Part shown: positions 55,099 to 64,000 of the stretch, piece by piece
Layout of the letters: every line of letters begins with the position of its first letter
Position numbering within the stretch: the stretch's first letter is position 1
Origin: Chinchilla lanigera
Lineage: Eukaryota; Chordata; Mammalia; Rodentia; Chinchillidae
Reading direction: 5' to 3'
Assembly: GCF_000276665.1 (NCBI RefSeq)
Contig: NW_004955438.1
Coordinates: forward strand, 12,007,683-12,071,682
Length of the DNA stretch: 64,000 nt
Notes under the pieces: model-generated
Database searches by the model: none
Told to the model about the DNA's origin: nothing
Seen by the model: only the letters and a program-made list of their open reading frames with translations
Translations under genes and position numbers: made by a program

Positions 55099-55530
55099 AG
55101 ATTTTATTACAGTAAAAGTCACATTGCCAAGAATGATAAGATAACTGTGTGCAAAGCAAGGGGAAGTATTTTGAGGGGTTGAACGGCAATGTGTGATACA
55201 TTTTTAAATGTAAACATTCACTACACTTTATGATCACCCAGCACTGATCACACATTTAAAGTAATTTCTGTCAAAAACATTACAGTGTGTTCTCACCCAC
55301 CTTATGCACCAGATCCAGCACTGTGTGACTTCTGGCTCTTCCCCAAAGTCAGGAAAGGGAAATGTTTTGAGTGGATTCAGGCATCGAGGCAGCCAGGACA
55401 GCAAACTAAAGACACTTGTGAAAGAGGACTCCCAAAATGGCAAGAGTGATGGGATAACTGTGTCTTTCACTGTAAGAAAAACTTTTCACTTAAACACTCA
55501 CTGTATTTTTCAAAAACACCTCATATACTT
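55099..55530. mobile_element. Rearranged mariner transposon remnant
   Basis: Three pieces of the same mariner family. 55099-55129 is the terminal part in reverse ('attttattacagtaaaagtc'). 55130 to about 55232 is a forward 3' end ('gaagtattttgaggggttga' to 'tttatgatcaccc'). From about 55255 a longer forward copy contains 'cttctggctcttccccaaag', 'ctaaagacacttgtgaaaga' and the end 'caaaaacacctcatata'. It is the same family as 37862-38724. Frames are broken by stops and frameshifts. Confidence 0.78.
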
Positions 55531-57584
55531 TCACAGGCATTAACTGAGCACCTATAAATTCTGAGCACCAGACTATGAGACACAAAAAAAATAGTCACAG
55601 CATTGGGCCATCAGAATGTCCATGCCCCCGTGTCCATCTCTGGAGTAAATGAATGCTTCCAAGGACCCCACTCACTTCTATCCCAGGCCCTTCTTCATTG
55701 AGACTTTAGTACAGGCTTTCATTCTGAAAATCAAAATGTAGAAAACCTTGCTATCACTGGTTTTGTGTAAAGAAATGTGCAATCAGCAACAAACACATCT
55801 GGCAGTTTTGCCACTGTTTCCTGGACAGCCGACTGAAGCGCCTCTATCCATCCTGTACAGGTTGAGGACAGCCACTGTACCCAAATGTCTGCTGGTGACA
55901 GGGCGAAACCAACATATCCTGTATTGCCGAGGAATAAAACTGCAAAAAGAGAGAGCGTGTCCTTGGAGATAGTGTTCATGCACTACACCTGCGTGACTTG
56001 TCACCAGGAAACATTCAGTGATGGATGATCAGAGATGGAGGGAGAGCTACTCGTTTTAGTTTTTACCAGCTCATAATTTTACACCAGTCGTAATTTCCCC
56101 GTAAAGCCTCCTGCATCTTTGGGTAATGACTCCATGCAAACACAAAGATGTTGCACCCGACACCCTGATCTTCCTTCTTTGCAGTACGGGATATCGAACG
56201 CAGGGCCTCATACATGCCAGGCAAGAACACTGCCACTGAGCTATCTTTACCCCCAGTCTTGCTACTCCTTTTCATATCATTCTGACTTACCGGACAGCCC
56301 TCACCCAAACACAATGCCACCAATGTAAAAGCAGAGAGAATATGTTCTGTAGGGTAGGAACATGCAAACTCGAGCCTGGGCAAATATACATTAAAGAAAC
56401 CGTCCTCTGCTTCTTGTTGGAATAATGGGGGGCCACGCACATGAATGTTTCTGGCTGGCCTTAAAAGAAAGAAAGTCTTTCAGAGAGCAGAGACCTTAAA
56501 CATCTTATCAGCCTTTGAAGTTATGTATAATGACATCCTTTGGTTCCTTGCCCAGGGCAGAGGTTTAAGCTTTAAGACTCCATTTACTTAGTAAGAATTG
56601 TAGAAATATTTCCACTGCAGTGCAAGGCAGAACAGCTGACTTTTTAAACAGCAAATGATAGGATGGTGAGGTGCACGGAAACATCCTGTCCATGGAGCAC
56701 CCAGCTGCACGAAGGGGCTCGAGGGCTCTATACTTTCTGGAGCTCACTTTCGGTCCTCTGCTCTACTCAGGACAGGTTCGTGGGACTAAAACTAAAGTCA
56801 TAGAAACAGGATTAGGTTTAGATGCTTCCATCCCTGTGTCTAAGCCATCCCTGGGCCACCTGTCCTACCAGCACCACTGTATCTCATGTCCAGCTCACTG
56901 CATGACTATTCCTCAAGTGGAAGTCCACAGGGTTGGAATCTTTCCCCCAGTGTCGGACCTGAGGAAGTGTTGTGCCAGCCGCTGCTTCCATTCAGTCCTC
57001 TAGGCCATTTAGACTAGTGTTTACTCCTTATGGTGGGAATCTGTACATCTGGTCAACCACTCAAACCCTGCAACTTTGTCTCCAGATAGCCCAGTGCTGA
57101 GTGTATAGCGGGTACCTACAACATGCTTGTAGGACAAAGCCCAGGTTACCCCCACTACCGACACATTCTCTTTCCTTTCTGCTAGATATGTCCGATTTTT
57201 TAGGGTTTTCACTATGGATCAACCCTGGCCATTAGAACTCTAGCTTACTAGAGTTCTTTGGTATGTTTGTTTTCATTTTAATCACATGCCAGGACAAAAG
57301 TTCTTCTACAACACCCTAAAAATCTGAGACTCCAGAGATGTTGGGGACCTAGTAATAGTCACCTAAGAAAAGATAAGAATTTTCTATGCTATCATTATCA
57401 TGATTTGTTGATCTCCATAAAATTAATTACTGAATTGGCACTAGTTACACACAGGAAAAAGGAAGGAAATCTGACTGCCTTGAGATTTACCTTTCTTCTT
57501 CAGAGACAAACTTACTGGTGCCTCTATAGTACACGATGTTAGGATAGGCCTCAGGCCAGTCATTGTAAAGAGCATCTGAAAAAT
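55531..57584. other. Mostly unique sequence, no gene supported
   Basis: Contains the ID fragment listed separately. Near 55538-55640 phrases such as 'ctgagcacctataaattctg' hint at an L2/MIR remnant. No exon called. Confidence 0.45.
56180..56256 (-). repeat. ID SINE, diverged
   Basis: Reverse ID: 'tgcagtacgggatatcgaac', 'gcagggcctcatacatgcca', 'ctgccactgagctatcttta'. No poly(T) remains. Confidence 0.8.
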
Positions 57585-57650
57585 CACTCAGTGGTAGAGC
57601 ACTTGCTTAGCATGTATGCATCCCTGGGTTCAATCTCAAGCACTGCGGGA
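57585..57650 (+). repeat. ID SINE, 5'-truncated
   Basis: Forward ID starting within the A box: 'ctcagtggtagagcacttgc', 'ctgggttcaatctcaagcac'. No A tail. Confidence 0.8.
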
Positions 57651-58849
57651 GGGGCTGAGGGGAAGAAACGAGCAACGCCCTCAGGATTGTACGTTCAGTT
57701 GTTTTGTGACAGACAGAACTAGTTGTTTGTGTAAGTTATGTGCAGGAAAAATTCAGGGAAAATATTAGCTAAACTCAAGTTCCTACCAGCAAATACAAGC
57801 CCTCGAGTCACATGGTCACAATCTTGTGTATTCTCTCTGATTTACAGGCTTGAATAATGCATAAGTCAGCCAAATCCCATTCAAACAAGCAGGTGTGTTG
57901 AGATCACAATGGAAGCATAAATATAACCCTTGGCTCAAGTTAGCCTTTAACTTCAAGTTGTCTATATAGTCAATAAAACCAGTTCTTTCCTGGGGCCTGG
58001 AGGGTGTCTCCACATGGGTGAGGATGGACTGTCCTAAGTGAAGGCCATAGTGAGTCCACATGAAAGGGTCTTTCAAACTCCCCTTCGGCACATGATCACA
58101 GAAGGCTCTGCACTTGAAAATCCTCAAGAAGCCAGACCTTGTTTGGGGGCTGCTTTTAGTCTTCCGAGCAAAAAGGCCACACAGGTATCCAAAATTACAC
58201 AAAGGGGACAGTTTGGGAGGGAAAAACTATAAAGTAGTGGTGGTGGGCTGAGTTAAAAGACAAGCCTAATTAAAATAGTCATTTACTTAAATAATATGAA
58301 AGTGAAAAAGGAGTAAAATAAAGTTAGAGAGCAAAACTCAAGAAGTGAAATCAACAAAAACTAACTCTTTACATTTCTCATAAAGCAAGAGGCAGAACTT
58401 GAGGTCTCTCTGCAAGTTGCTCAGTACCCCAATTAGGAAGCTCAGTCCTGAGCAGCTACCTAATTACCCCAGAGATTAATTCCCTGGGTGCAGCCCCCAG
58501 TCATCCTTCCCAGCCAGCACTAGTGCCCACCGGGAAGCCGAAGAAACAAACATCTAGGTTAGGTTTGATGCTTACAACTTTCAAGGGTTACTTAGATCTC
58601 AGAAATAAAGATTGGCAGATCAAGGGAAAAGCCAGGCATGACGGCTTGGTTCATTAGAATGGTGAAAATAAAAATCACTTTCTGTAGTTGGAAGGACTAA
58701 ACTTGTTAGTTTTCCAGAGACCAAATGTAAAAGGAAAAACTTTAACAAACAAAAAGGCATATGCAAGTCAAGCAATACGGAAGGAAGACGGAAGGAAAAT
58801 ATGGAATAACTCTTAAGTGACTTTCTTCCTTTCATTCTTATTTTCTTTA
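57651..58849. other. Unique sequence, no gene supported
   Basis: No repeat or splice-bounded exon recognised. A 128-codon reverse frame (58202-57816) lacks supporting signals. Confidence 0.45.
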
Positions 58850-59645
58850 TTATTTTATTTTAATAGAAGGAAAGTTGGGGCTTTGTCTAGATTTTTATTT
58901 TGCTGGTTATTTTAGGTTGTAAAAATTTTGTTGTGTTTCAATTCTTACAAAATCAATATCTGTATAAGGTAAAACTTCGAAGAGCCCCAAAGGATATGTA
59001 ATGAAGTGTTACTTACTTATACAGTAAGTCAACCTTCCACCCTGTCACTGGTCACCTAATTCTATTCATCAGATGAAGGAAATAGAAGAAAAAATCGCCA
59101 AATAATCTAAACAAACAAAAAACAACAAATACTTTTAAAAAGAAACAAAAGAAAATACATTCCTAAATTAGTATTAAACCCGGTACATCCTTTTGGGCAT
59201 ACATACACAAATACTAGCTTTTCTTTCCTTTATTAAAAAATGTTGCATGTAAACTCTTCTGTAGTTGTATTTCTCACCTAATGTAGGCATCAGTCACAGC
59301 AATCCACAAATAAAATGGTCTTATTTTGTACATGTGTAAGTAGCGTTGTAGGATCAATTTTAAGCAATGGAGCTGCTTGGCCAAAGACACTTGCATTTTC
59401 TGTTTCAATTAAAACTATAAAGTTGCTCTTCTGAGAGATCACTGCCATTTATACTTCCATCAGCAAGATGTGGAGTCTGTGCTTTTTAACCTTAGTCAAC
59501 ACAGAGTATTATCAGCTATGATGAACTTCACCAATCTGACAGAGAGAATTACTATCTTAACTTTTAAAAACACTTTTCCTATTATCAGTAAGTGTAAGCA
59601 CATTTTCAAATGTCTAAGAACCTTTTATGTTTTTTTTCTGTCAAC
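58850..59645 (-). mobile_element. Old L1ME-type LINE 3' end, antisense
   Basis: The plus strand shows the complement of an L1ME-like end: 'aaccttccaccctgtcactg' (59031), 'tacatgtgtaagtagcgttg' (59329), 'gcaatggagctgcttggcca' (59364), 'ttatacttccatcagcaaga' (59449) and 'cttcaccaatctgacagaga' (59525). These occur in the expected order with many indels. Dead. Confidence 0.65.
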
Positions 59646-59763
59646 TGTATGTTCATATTTTAGGCAAATTTCTCCTTGCTTTACTTTACTGAGGCAATCT
59701 CTCCAGCACATAACATCCAATCCAGTCTTTTGTACACAGTGTTTTGTAGTCGCCTAAGACCAT

Positions 59764-59920
59764 TTATGCATTATCCCATTTAATAATCACACCAACATAG
59801 TAAAGTGGCACCAAACATCACTCTAATTTGGCAGTTGAGAGAGCCACGGATTAGTTGGTTAGCAAATCTGATGGAAGTCACCACTCTAAGCTCATGGTGG
59901 GGACTAGAATTCACATTGTT
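59764..59920 (-). repeat. MIR SINE remnant
   Basis: 'gcattatcccatttaataat' then 'aatttggcagttgagagagc' and 'actagaattcaca' follow the reverse MIR order. Confidence 0.6.
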
Positions 59921-59967
59921 TACCTCTTACTCCAATGTGTTTGTGTTACTACATCAAATGCCTCTTA

Positions 59968-60058
59968 GGGGTTCGGGGTGTAGTTCAGTGGTGCTGTGCT
60001 TGGCTAACATATGCAAGGCCCAGGGGTCAACCCACAGCACACACACAAAAATAAAAAC
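59968..60058 (+). repeat. ID SINE, diverged
   Basis: Forward ID: 'ggggttcggggtgtagttca', 'gtggtgctgtgcttggctaa', 'caggggtcaacccacagcac' and an A-rich tail. The A box is mutated. Confidence 0.82.
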
Positions 60059-60079
60059 CTACTAGATTTTAGAAGAGAT

Positions 60080-60690
60080 TACAGAGGAAGTATTTTCTTT
60101 TTCTCCAATGATGAATTTATACTTTCTACACTTTCTATTCACTAGCTGGTTTTTAATGTATAACAAGTACACAAAGGATACTAAAACTTTTTCATTTTAT
60201 TGTTTGAGCCAAAGCTTAAAGATAAGCATCAGACCCTCTGTCTATGTCACTAAAATATCAAGCTGTTATTACTGGGTGGGCAGGGAATTGGGGGTGGAAA
60301 GGAATTAAGGAGGATAATGGCATGCCCATCCCTGGAGGCCTGGGGACCCGGATGGGCCTTCCAGAATCAATGACATGGGGGAAGGACGATGCTCAAATTC
60401 CTAGGAGAGGGTGGAGGTAAGAGCCTCCTGGGGGAGCAGAAAATGTACCTAAAGGGAAAGAAGGTCACAAGTCCCATATGCCTCCCATTGTTTGGCTACT
60501 GATGAGGAATGTTTCTGGGTTCAATTTAAGATATGGATTCCTGTCCCTGGGGAGCTGGTCTCTACCTGAAGAGCTGCATGATGGGAAGTACCCAGGTCAG
60601 TTAGGAAAGGGGACAGGAAGAGCTGCCCAATATTCTGCCTCACACTCACACAGGGGAGCCAGAGCTGTGAGCGATGGGGATGAAAAAAGA
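60080..60690. other. Unique sequence, no gene supported
   Basis: No repeat or exon recognised. Confidence 0.5.
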
Positions 60691-60692
60691 GG

Positions 60693-60780
60693 GGGCTGGG
60701 GATTTAGCTCAGTGGCAAAAGCGCCTGCCTGGCAAGTGCAAGGTCGTGAGTTCGGTTCCCGGTACCGGAGAAAAAAAAAA
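60693..60780 (+). mobile_element. ID SINE, near-intact
   Basis: Forward ID with an undamaged head 'ggctggggatttagctcagt', intact acceptor/B-box region 'cgtgagttcggttcccggta' and 'ccggag' before the A tail. It is the cleanest young ID in the window, so a possible Pol III template. Confidence 0.96.
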
Positions 60781-60789
60781 AAGAGAGAG

Positions 60790-61685
60790 CGGTAGAGCAC
60801 GGTCAGAGCCACCACTGAGCACCTAGCGCACAGCCACTGGGACTGGAGTGGGCAGGAAAGACTGCCCACAGCAGCAGCTGAGTAATCTAAGCTAAAGTTA
60901 AGCATTCTAGTATTAAATCAGATTAAAGGTCCAAAACCCAGTGACTGTCACCCCAGGCCAACTTTGCCAGATTCCAGGATGAGCAACAGTTCACAAATCT
61001 GAGCTCACACCTGTAGCCAAAGGTGCCAATTTTATCACTTAGTTACTACATCAGTTTGTTCACTCTATTGAGAGTCGTCTTTTCCATAGAAGGATAGCAA
61101 CAACTCTTCTCCCAAATTCTCACTTACTGAAGTCCTAGTATTCACCAGTTGGAAAATTCTGGCAGAGTAAACATGCTAAGATTGTCTGGAAATGCCAGCG
61201 TAGTCTGACAGCACTACTGCGCAACACAGGGCAATACGCAGGCAGTGGAGCATTCCAGGGGTATCTAACCAAGCTCATGGAGGCATCTAACCATACCACT
61301 TCCGGCTTTAGTGAGCCAACTCCAGAGCTCGTCCCTGTCCTGGACTTCAGCCTAACCTCATGTGAGCACTTGTAAATGGGGCCTTCTTGGAAGAGCTTTG
61401 GGGGCAGATCCACTCAATGGAGTCAAACGGATGCTAAAGGCTGAGAACCAGATATAAATATTGCAAAGAAATCTTTTAACAAAGCACAAAACACGGGTCT
61501 CGGTTATGCAAAAGTCAGGTACAAAAGCCAAAACATAAAGCAAAAAACAAGTACAGACATTATTTGAAAATGCAAAAAGTATGTGCAAACAGAGTAAACT
61601 TATAGATGTACATATTCATGATGTGTAGTTATTGATGAGACCGTGAAGATGGGTATTTAACATTTGTTTTTACTTTGCCACAAGT
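60790..61685. other. Unique sequence, no gene supported
   Basis: No repeat or exon recognised. Confidence 0.5.
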
Positions 61686-61710
61686 ATCTATCTATCTATC
61701 TATCTATCTA

Positions 61711-61745
<35 letters not shown>

Positions 61746-61760
61746 GTCTATCTATCTATC
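61686..61760. repeat. (GATA)n/(GACA)n microsatellite
   Basis: TCTA units, then five TCTG units, then TCTA again. On the complementary strand this is GATA-GACA-GATA. Likely polymorphic. Confidence 0.97.
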
Positions 61761-61784
61761 ATGGCCAGCAGCATATAGTTATAT

Positions 61785-61890
61785 CTTTTTTGTTTGTTTG
61801 TTTGTTTTTCTTTTCCAGTACCGGGAATCGAACTCACGACGTTGAGCTTGCCAGGCAGGCACTGTGCCACTGAGCTAAATCCCCAGCCCC
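61785..61890 (-). mobile_element. ID SINE
   Basis: Reverse ID with '(tgtt)n' tail complement, 'ccagtaccgggaatcgaact' and 'gagctaaatccccagcccc'. Target duplication 'tatagttata' at 61774-61783 and 61892-61901. Confidence 0.94.
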
Positions 61891-61901
61891 GTATAGTTAT
61901 A

Positions 61902-63572
61902 GCATGTATAAAGTAAACAAAAGGTAGAACAATAAAAACAGGCAGGGTTGAAAAAAATGAGTAGGCGTGCAGGCAAAAAGGTCACATAAAGTCAGAAAAC
62001 AGAATGTCCTGACTTGATGAGCAAACCAGAAAGAAGTCATCAGTGAAGAACAGTGCAAAATTCAAAGGCGATGGGTGACAGTCTGTGGAGCAAGCAGAGC
62101 CCCACCTGCTGGGCTGGTACTGAGAAAGGGCTCTACCACTGGACAGGCTATGGCTGAGCACAGGACCCCAGTTCCAGAGGTTCTCAGCCAGGTAGACAAA
62201 ACGGGAATTTTGTCCTCAGAAACAAGGTAAAATACAGGTACCAGTTTTGAGGCCAATAGAAGAACCAAAACTCAACATGAAGACAACAGTAGGCAACAAA
62301 GACTGGGATCCAGGTTCCTAAAACACAACCTGTGATCAAGATTAGTCTCAGGACTTGGACTAGCCCCATCTAGCACCAAAGATGGCTGAGCGAGCCCGTG
62401 CAGTGTGGAGAGCCCAGGGTCTACATCGGATGGGAGGGAGGAAATAGGCCGGGTGGCCCCATCACTGCAGCTATGGCAGGTACTGGGAGCCAGCTGGGAT
62501 GTGAGGGTGGCCATAGAGCCTTGCGGGCCACTGGCTGATTGTCACTACCTGACTGAGGAGCTGGTATCATCTTGTGCAATCCACTCACATTTGTGAAAGC
62601 TTGGGCTTCCCCAAACACAACATGTCTTCCCATTTATCACTTCACAGTATTGCCTATCTTCTCTGAAAGGCACAATGCCACCAAAAGCTAATAAGACAAG
62701 TGTGATTACTATGTTCCAAAAGTCATTTTGTTTAACAAAGGTAACAGAACTACATACAAATGGCATCTGCCAGAAAACTCCTTTAACACTGAGTGAAGGA
62801 AGGAAGGGGCTGACTGAAGCCAGCCTCTTAGCTCTGGGATAGGCGGGGACAGAGGCAGTTGCTAGAGCTTACAGATATTGGGGAAAAAGGAGCTTCCCAC
62901 AAATGGAAAGGGGTTGCTGACTACATTTCCTAGCAAAACTAAGAATGAACAGAGCCCAGCGGCGAGCCAGCTGTGGTCACTACAGCCCCAGGGTGACTGA
63001 CAAAGGATGGGGAGCCAAACCAAGGACCCTTTCTTCAGATAGCCTGTCTGGAGTAGTTACCTACAGATCTCAATCAATGGAAAGTATGTGGGCAGCAAAA
63101 TTCTAGTCCTGGAATCCACTGGCTTTATGAACAATTGTACAACATGTCCCAGGTTTTAAGATCGACTCCAAGGCCAGTCTCATTACTTTATTGTGGCCTA
63201 TTATTATGGGCCCAAATTCAATATTATCCAGCAAATACCATCCACTTTCCAATGGTTTACTCTTTGCTATCTCAGAGGATATGCAAAAGTTATAGAAATG
63301 CAAAAAGGGGTTCTATGGAGAAGAAGTAAAGAAAGATACAGAGATCAGAAGAGAGATGCCCTGAGGGTACCTCAGGAATCAGCAAGACTACTTATTGCTA
63401 TATTTACCAAGAAAATAGCAAGATTTCTTGGTGGGCATCATCAAGGGTTGCTTCCTGGCATAAGTATGATACTTCAAGTCACCATAATGGCTTTGGGGGC
63501 CCTCAAAGGCAATTCCTAGTTTCACAGGCATGAAGGAATTCTGTAGCAAAGAAAGGAGTCTTCTAAAAATAC
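61902..63572. other. Mostly unique sequence, no gene supported
   Basis: No repeat family or exon that I can support. Frames near 62405-62766 overlap on both strands. Confidence 0.45.
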
Positions 63573-63838
63573 CTATATTAGTCAGCATTCTCATTGCCAA
63601 TACCCAGTACTCACAACTTAAAAAATGCCAAGGCCGAAATATCGTGGCAGAAGGGCATGACAGAGCAAAGCTGCTTAGGTTATGGCAGCCAAGAAGCAGA
63701 ACAGGGGAGCAGTGCCAGAGATGAATAGGTAAAGGACCATATATAGTACCCAAGGTCACTCTTCCATGTCCTACCCAGACAAACCCAGGAGTGTGCTGTA
63801 CTGATCTGCTAGACATTTGTTAATCTAATGAAGTTGAC
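63573..63838 (-). mobile_element. MaLR-like LTR fragment, antisense
   Basis: Begins 'tattagtcagcattctcatt', the complement of the usual LTR end. It contains 'gtggcagaagggcatgacag' and 'atggcagccaagaagcagaa', the complement of the 'ctgcttcctggttgcc...ctgccatg' section seen in the 39729 LTR. The 5' part of the LTR is missing. Noncoding. Confidence 0.65.
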
Positions 63839-63841
63839 ACA

Positions 63842-64000
63842 CAGTGGTACCTCAGTTCACAAACTTAACTGTTTCCATAATTTTGGTCACAAACCAAATT
63901 GGATGAGAACTGAATCAGATTCAATGGTTAGACTGAATGTTGACCTTACAGGGAAATTTGATTCAGGTCTTGTCCAATTCAGTTTGTGACCAGAATTGTG
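63842..64000. mobile_element. Inverted-repeat MITE, cut by window end
   Basis: Starts 'acagtggtacctcagttcac'. The arm 'aattttggtcacaaaccaaa' (63880) is the reverse complement, with few changes, of the stretch at 63974-64000 ending 'cagtttgtgaccagaattg'. It is therefore a palindromic, non-coding DNA transposon. The right terminus lies outside the window, and I cannot assign the family. Confidence 0.7.

Overview
This is an intergenic or intronic stretch of a rodent nuclear genome. The clearest sign is the SINE content. There are rodent B1 elements carrying the usual internal duplication, tRNA-Ala-derived ID elements in several sequence classes, and composite B1-dID elements (B1 joined to a degenerate ID). 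From memory, B1-dID composites are reported from Castoridae, Sciuridae, Gliridae and related groups but not from mouse or rat. The ID flavour whose body ends in a 'ggtaccgg' block suggests Castorimorpha (beaver or kangaroo-rat side), but I cannot fix the species. No bacterial, organellar or active viral sequence is visible.

No complete protein gene is present. The best coding evidence is one 111-bp plus-strand candidate exon at 47960-48070, with a strong acceptor, a good donor and an open phase-0 frame. A second, weaker candidate is at 8537-8711. Almost all longer open frames are chance frames or decayed transposon coding.

Layout. 1-10 kb: mostly unique sequence with a MER5-type element, an assembly gap (2223-2389), an ID, a CA microsatellite and a B1. 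10-16 kb: two 5'-truncated antisense L1 copies carrying ID and B1 insertions, a short interstitial telomeric array, and two B1-dID composites. 16-27.8 kb: mostly unique, with a MaLR-like LTR, L2, MIR and B1-dID. 27.8-35.1 kb: one old, almost complete sense L1M element interrupted by five IDs, two B1s, a Tigger transposon and a solo LTR with a 5-bp target duplication. 35-42.7 kb: further transposon ground with B1s, MER5 copies, a rearranged mariner, another solo LTR, and an internally deleted Tigger1 holding three B1s. 42.7-58 kb: more unique sequence with MIR/L2, the candidate exon, RFX-type X-boxes, likely conserved noncoding islands and a second rearranged mariner. 58-64 kb: an old L1 3' end, IDs, a GATA/GACA microsatellite, an LTR fragment and an inverted-repeat MITE cut by the window end.

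Family names come from my memory of consensus sequences and motifs, not from a database run. Boundaries are firm where target-site duplications (TSDs) are quoted and approximate (tens of bases) elsewhere. I found no sign of a previously undescribed gene system. The most useful leads are the candidate exon, the two similarly rearranged mariner loci, the interstitial telomeric repeat, the X-boxes and several AT-rich islands that look conserved.
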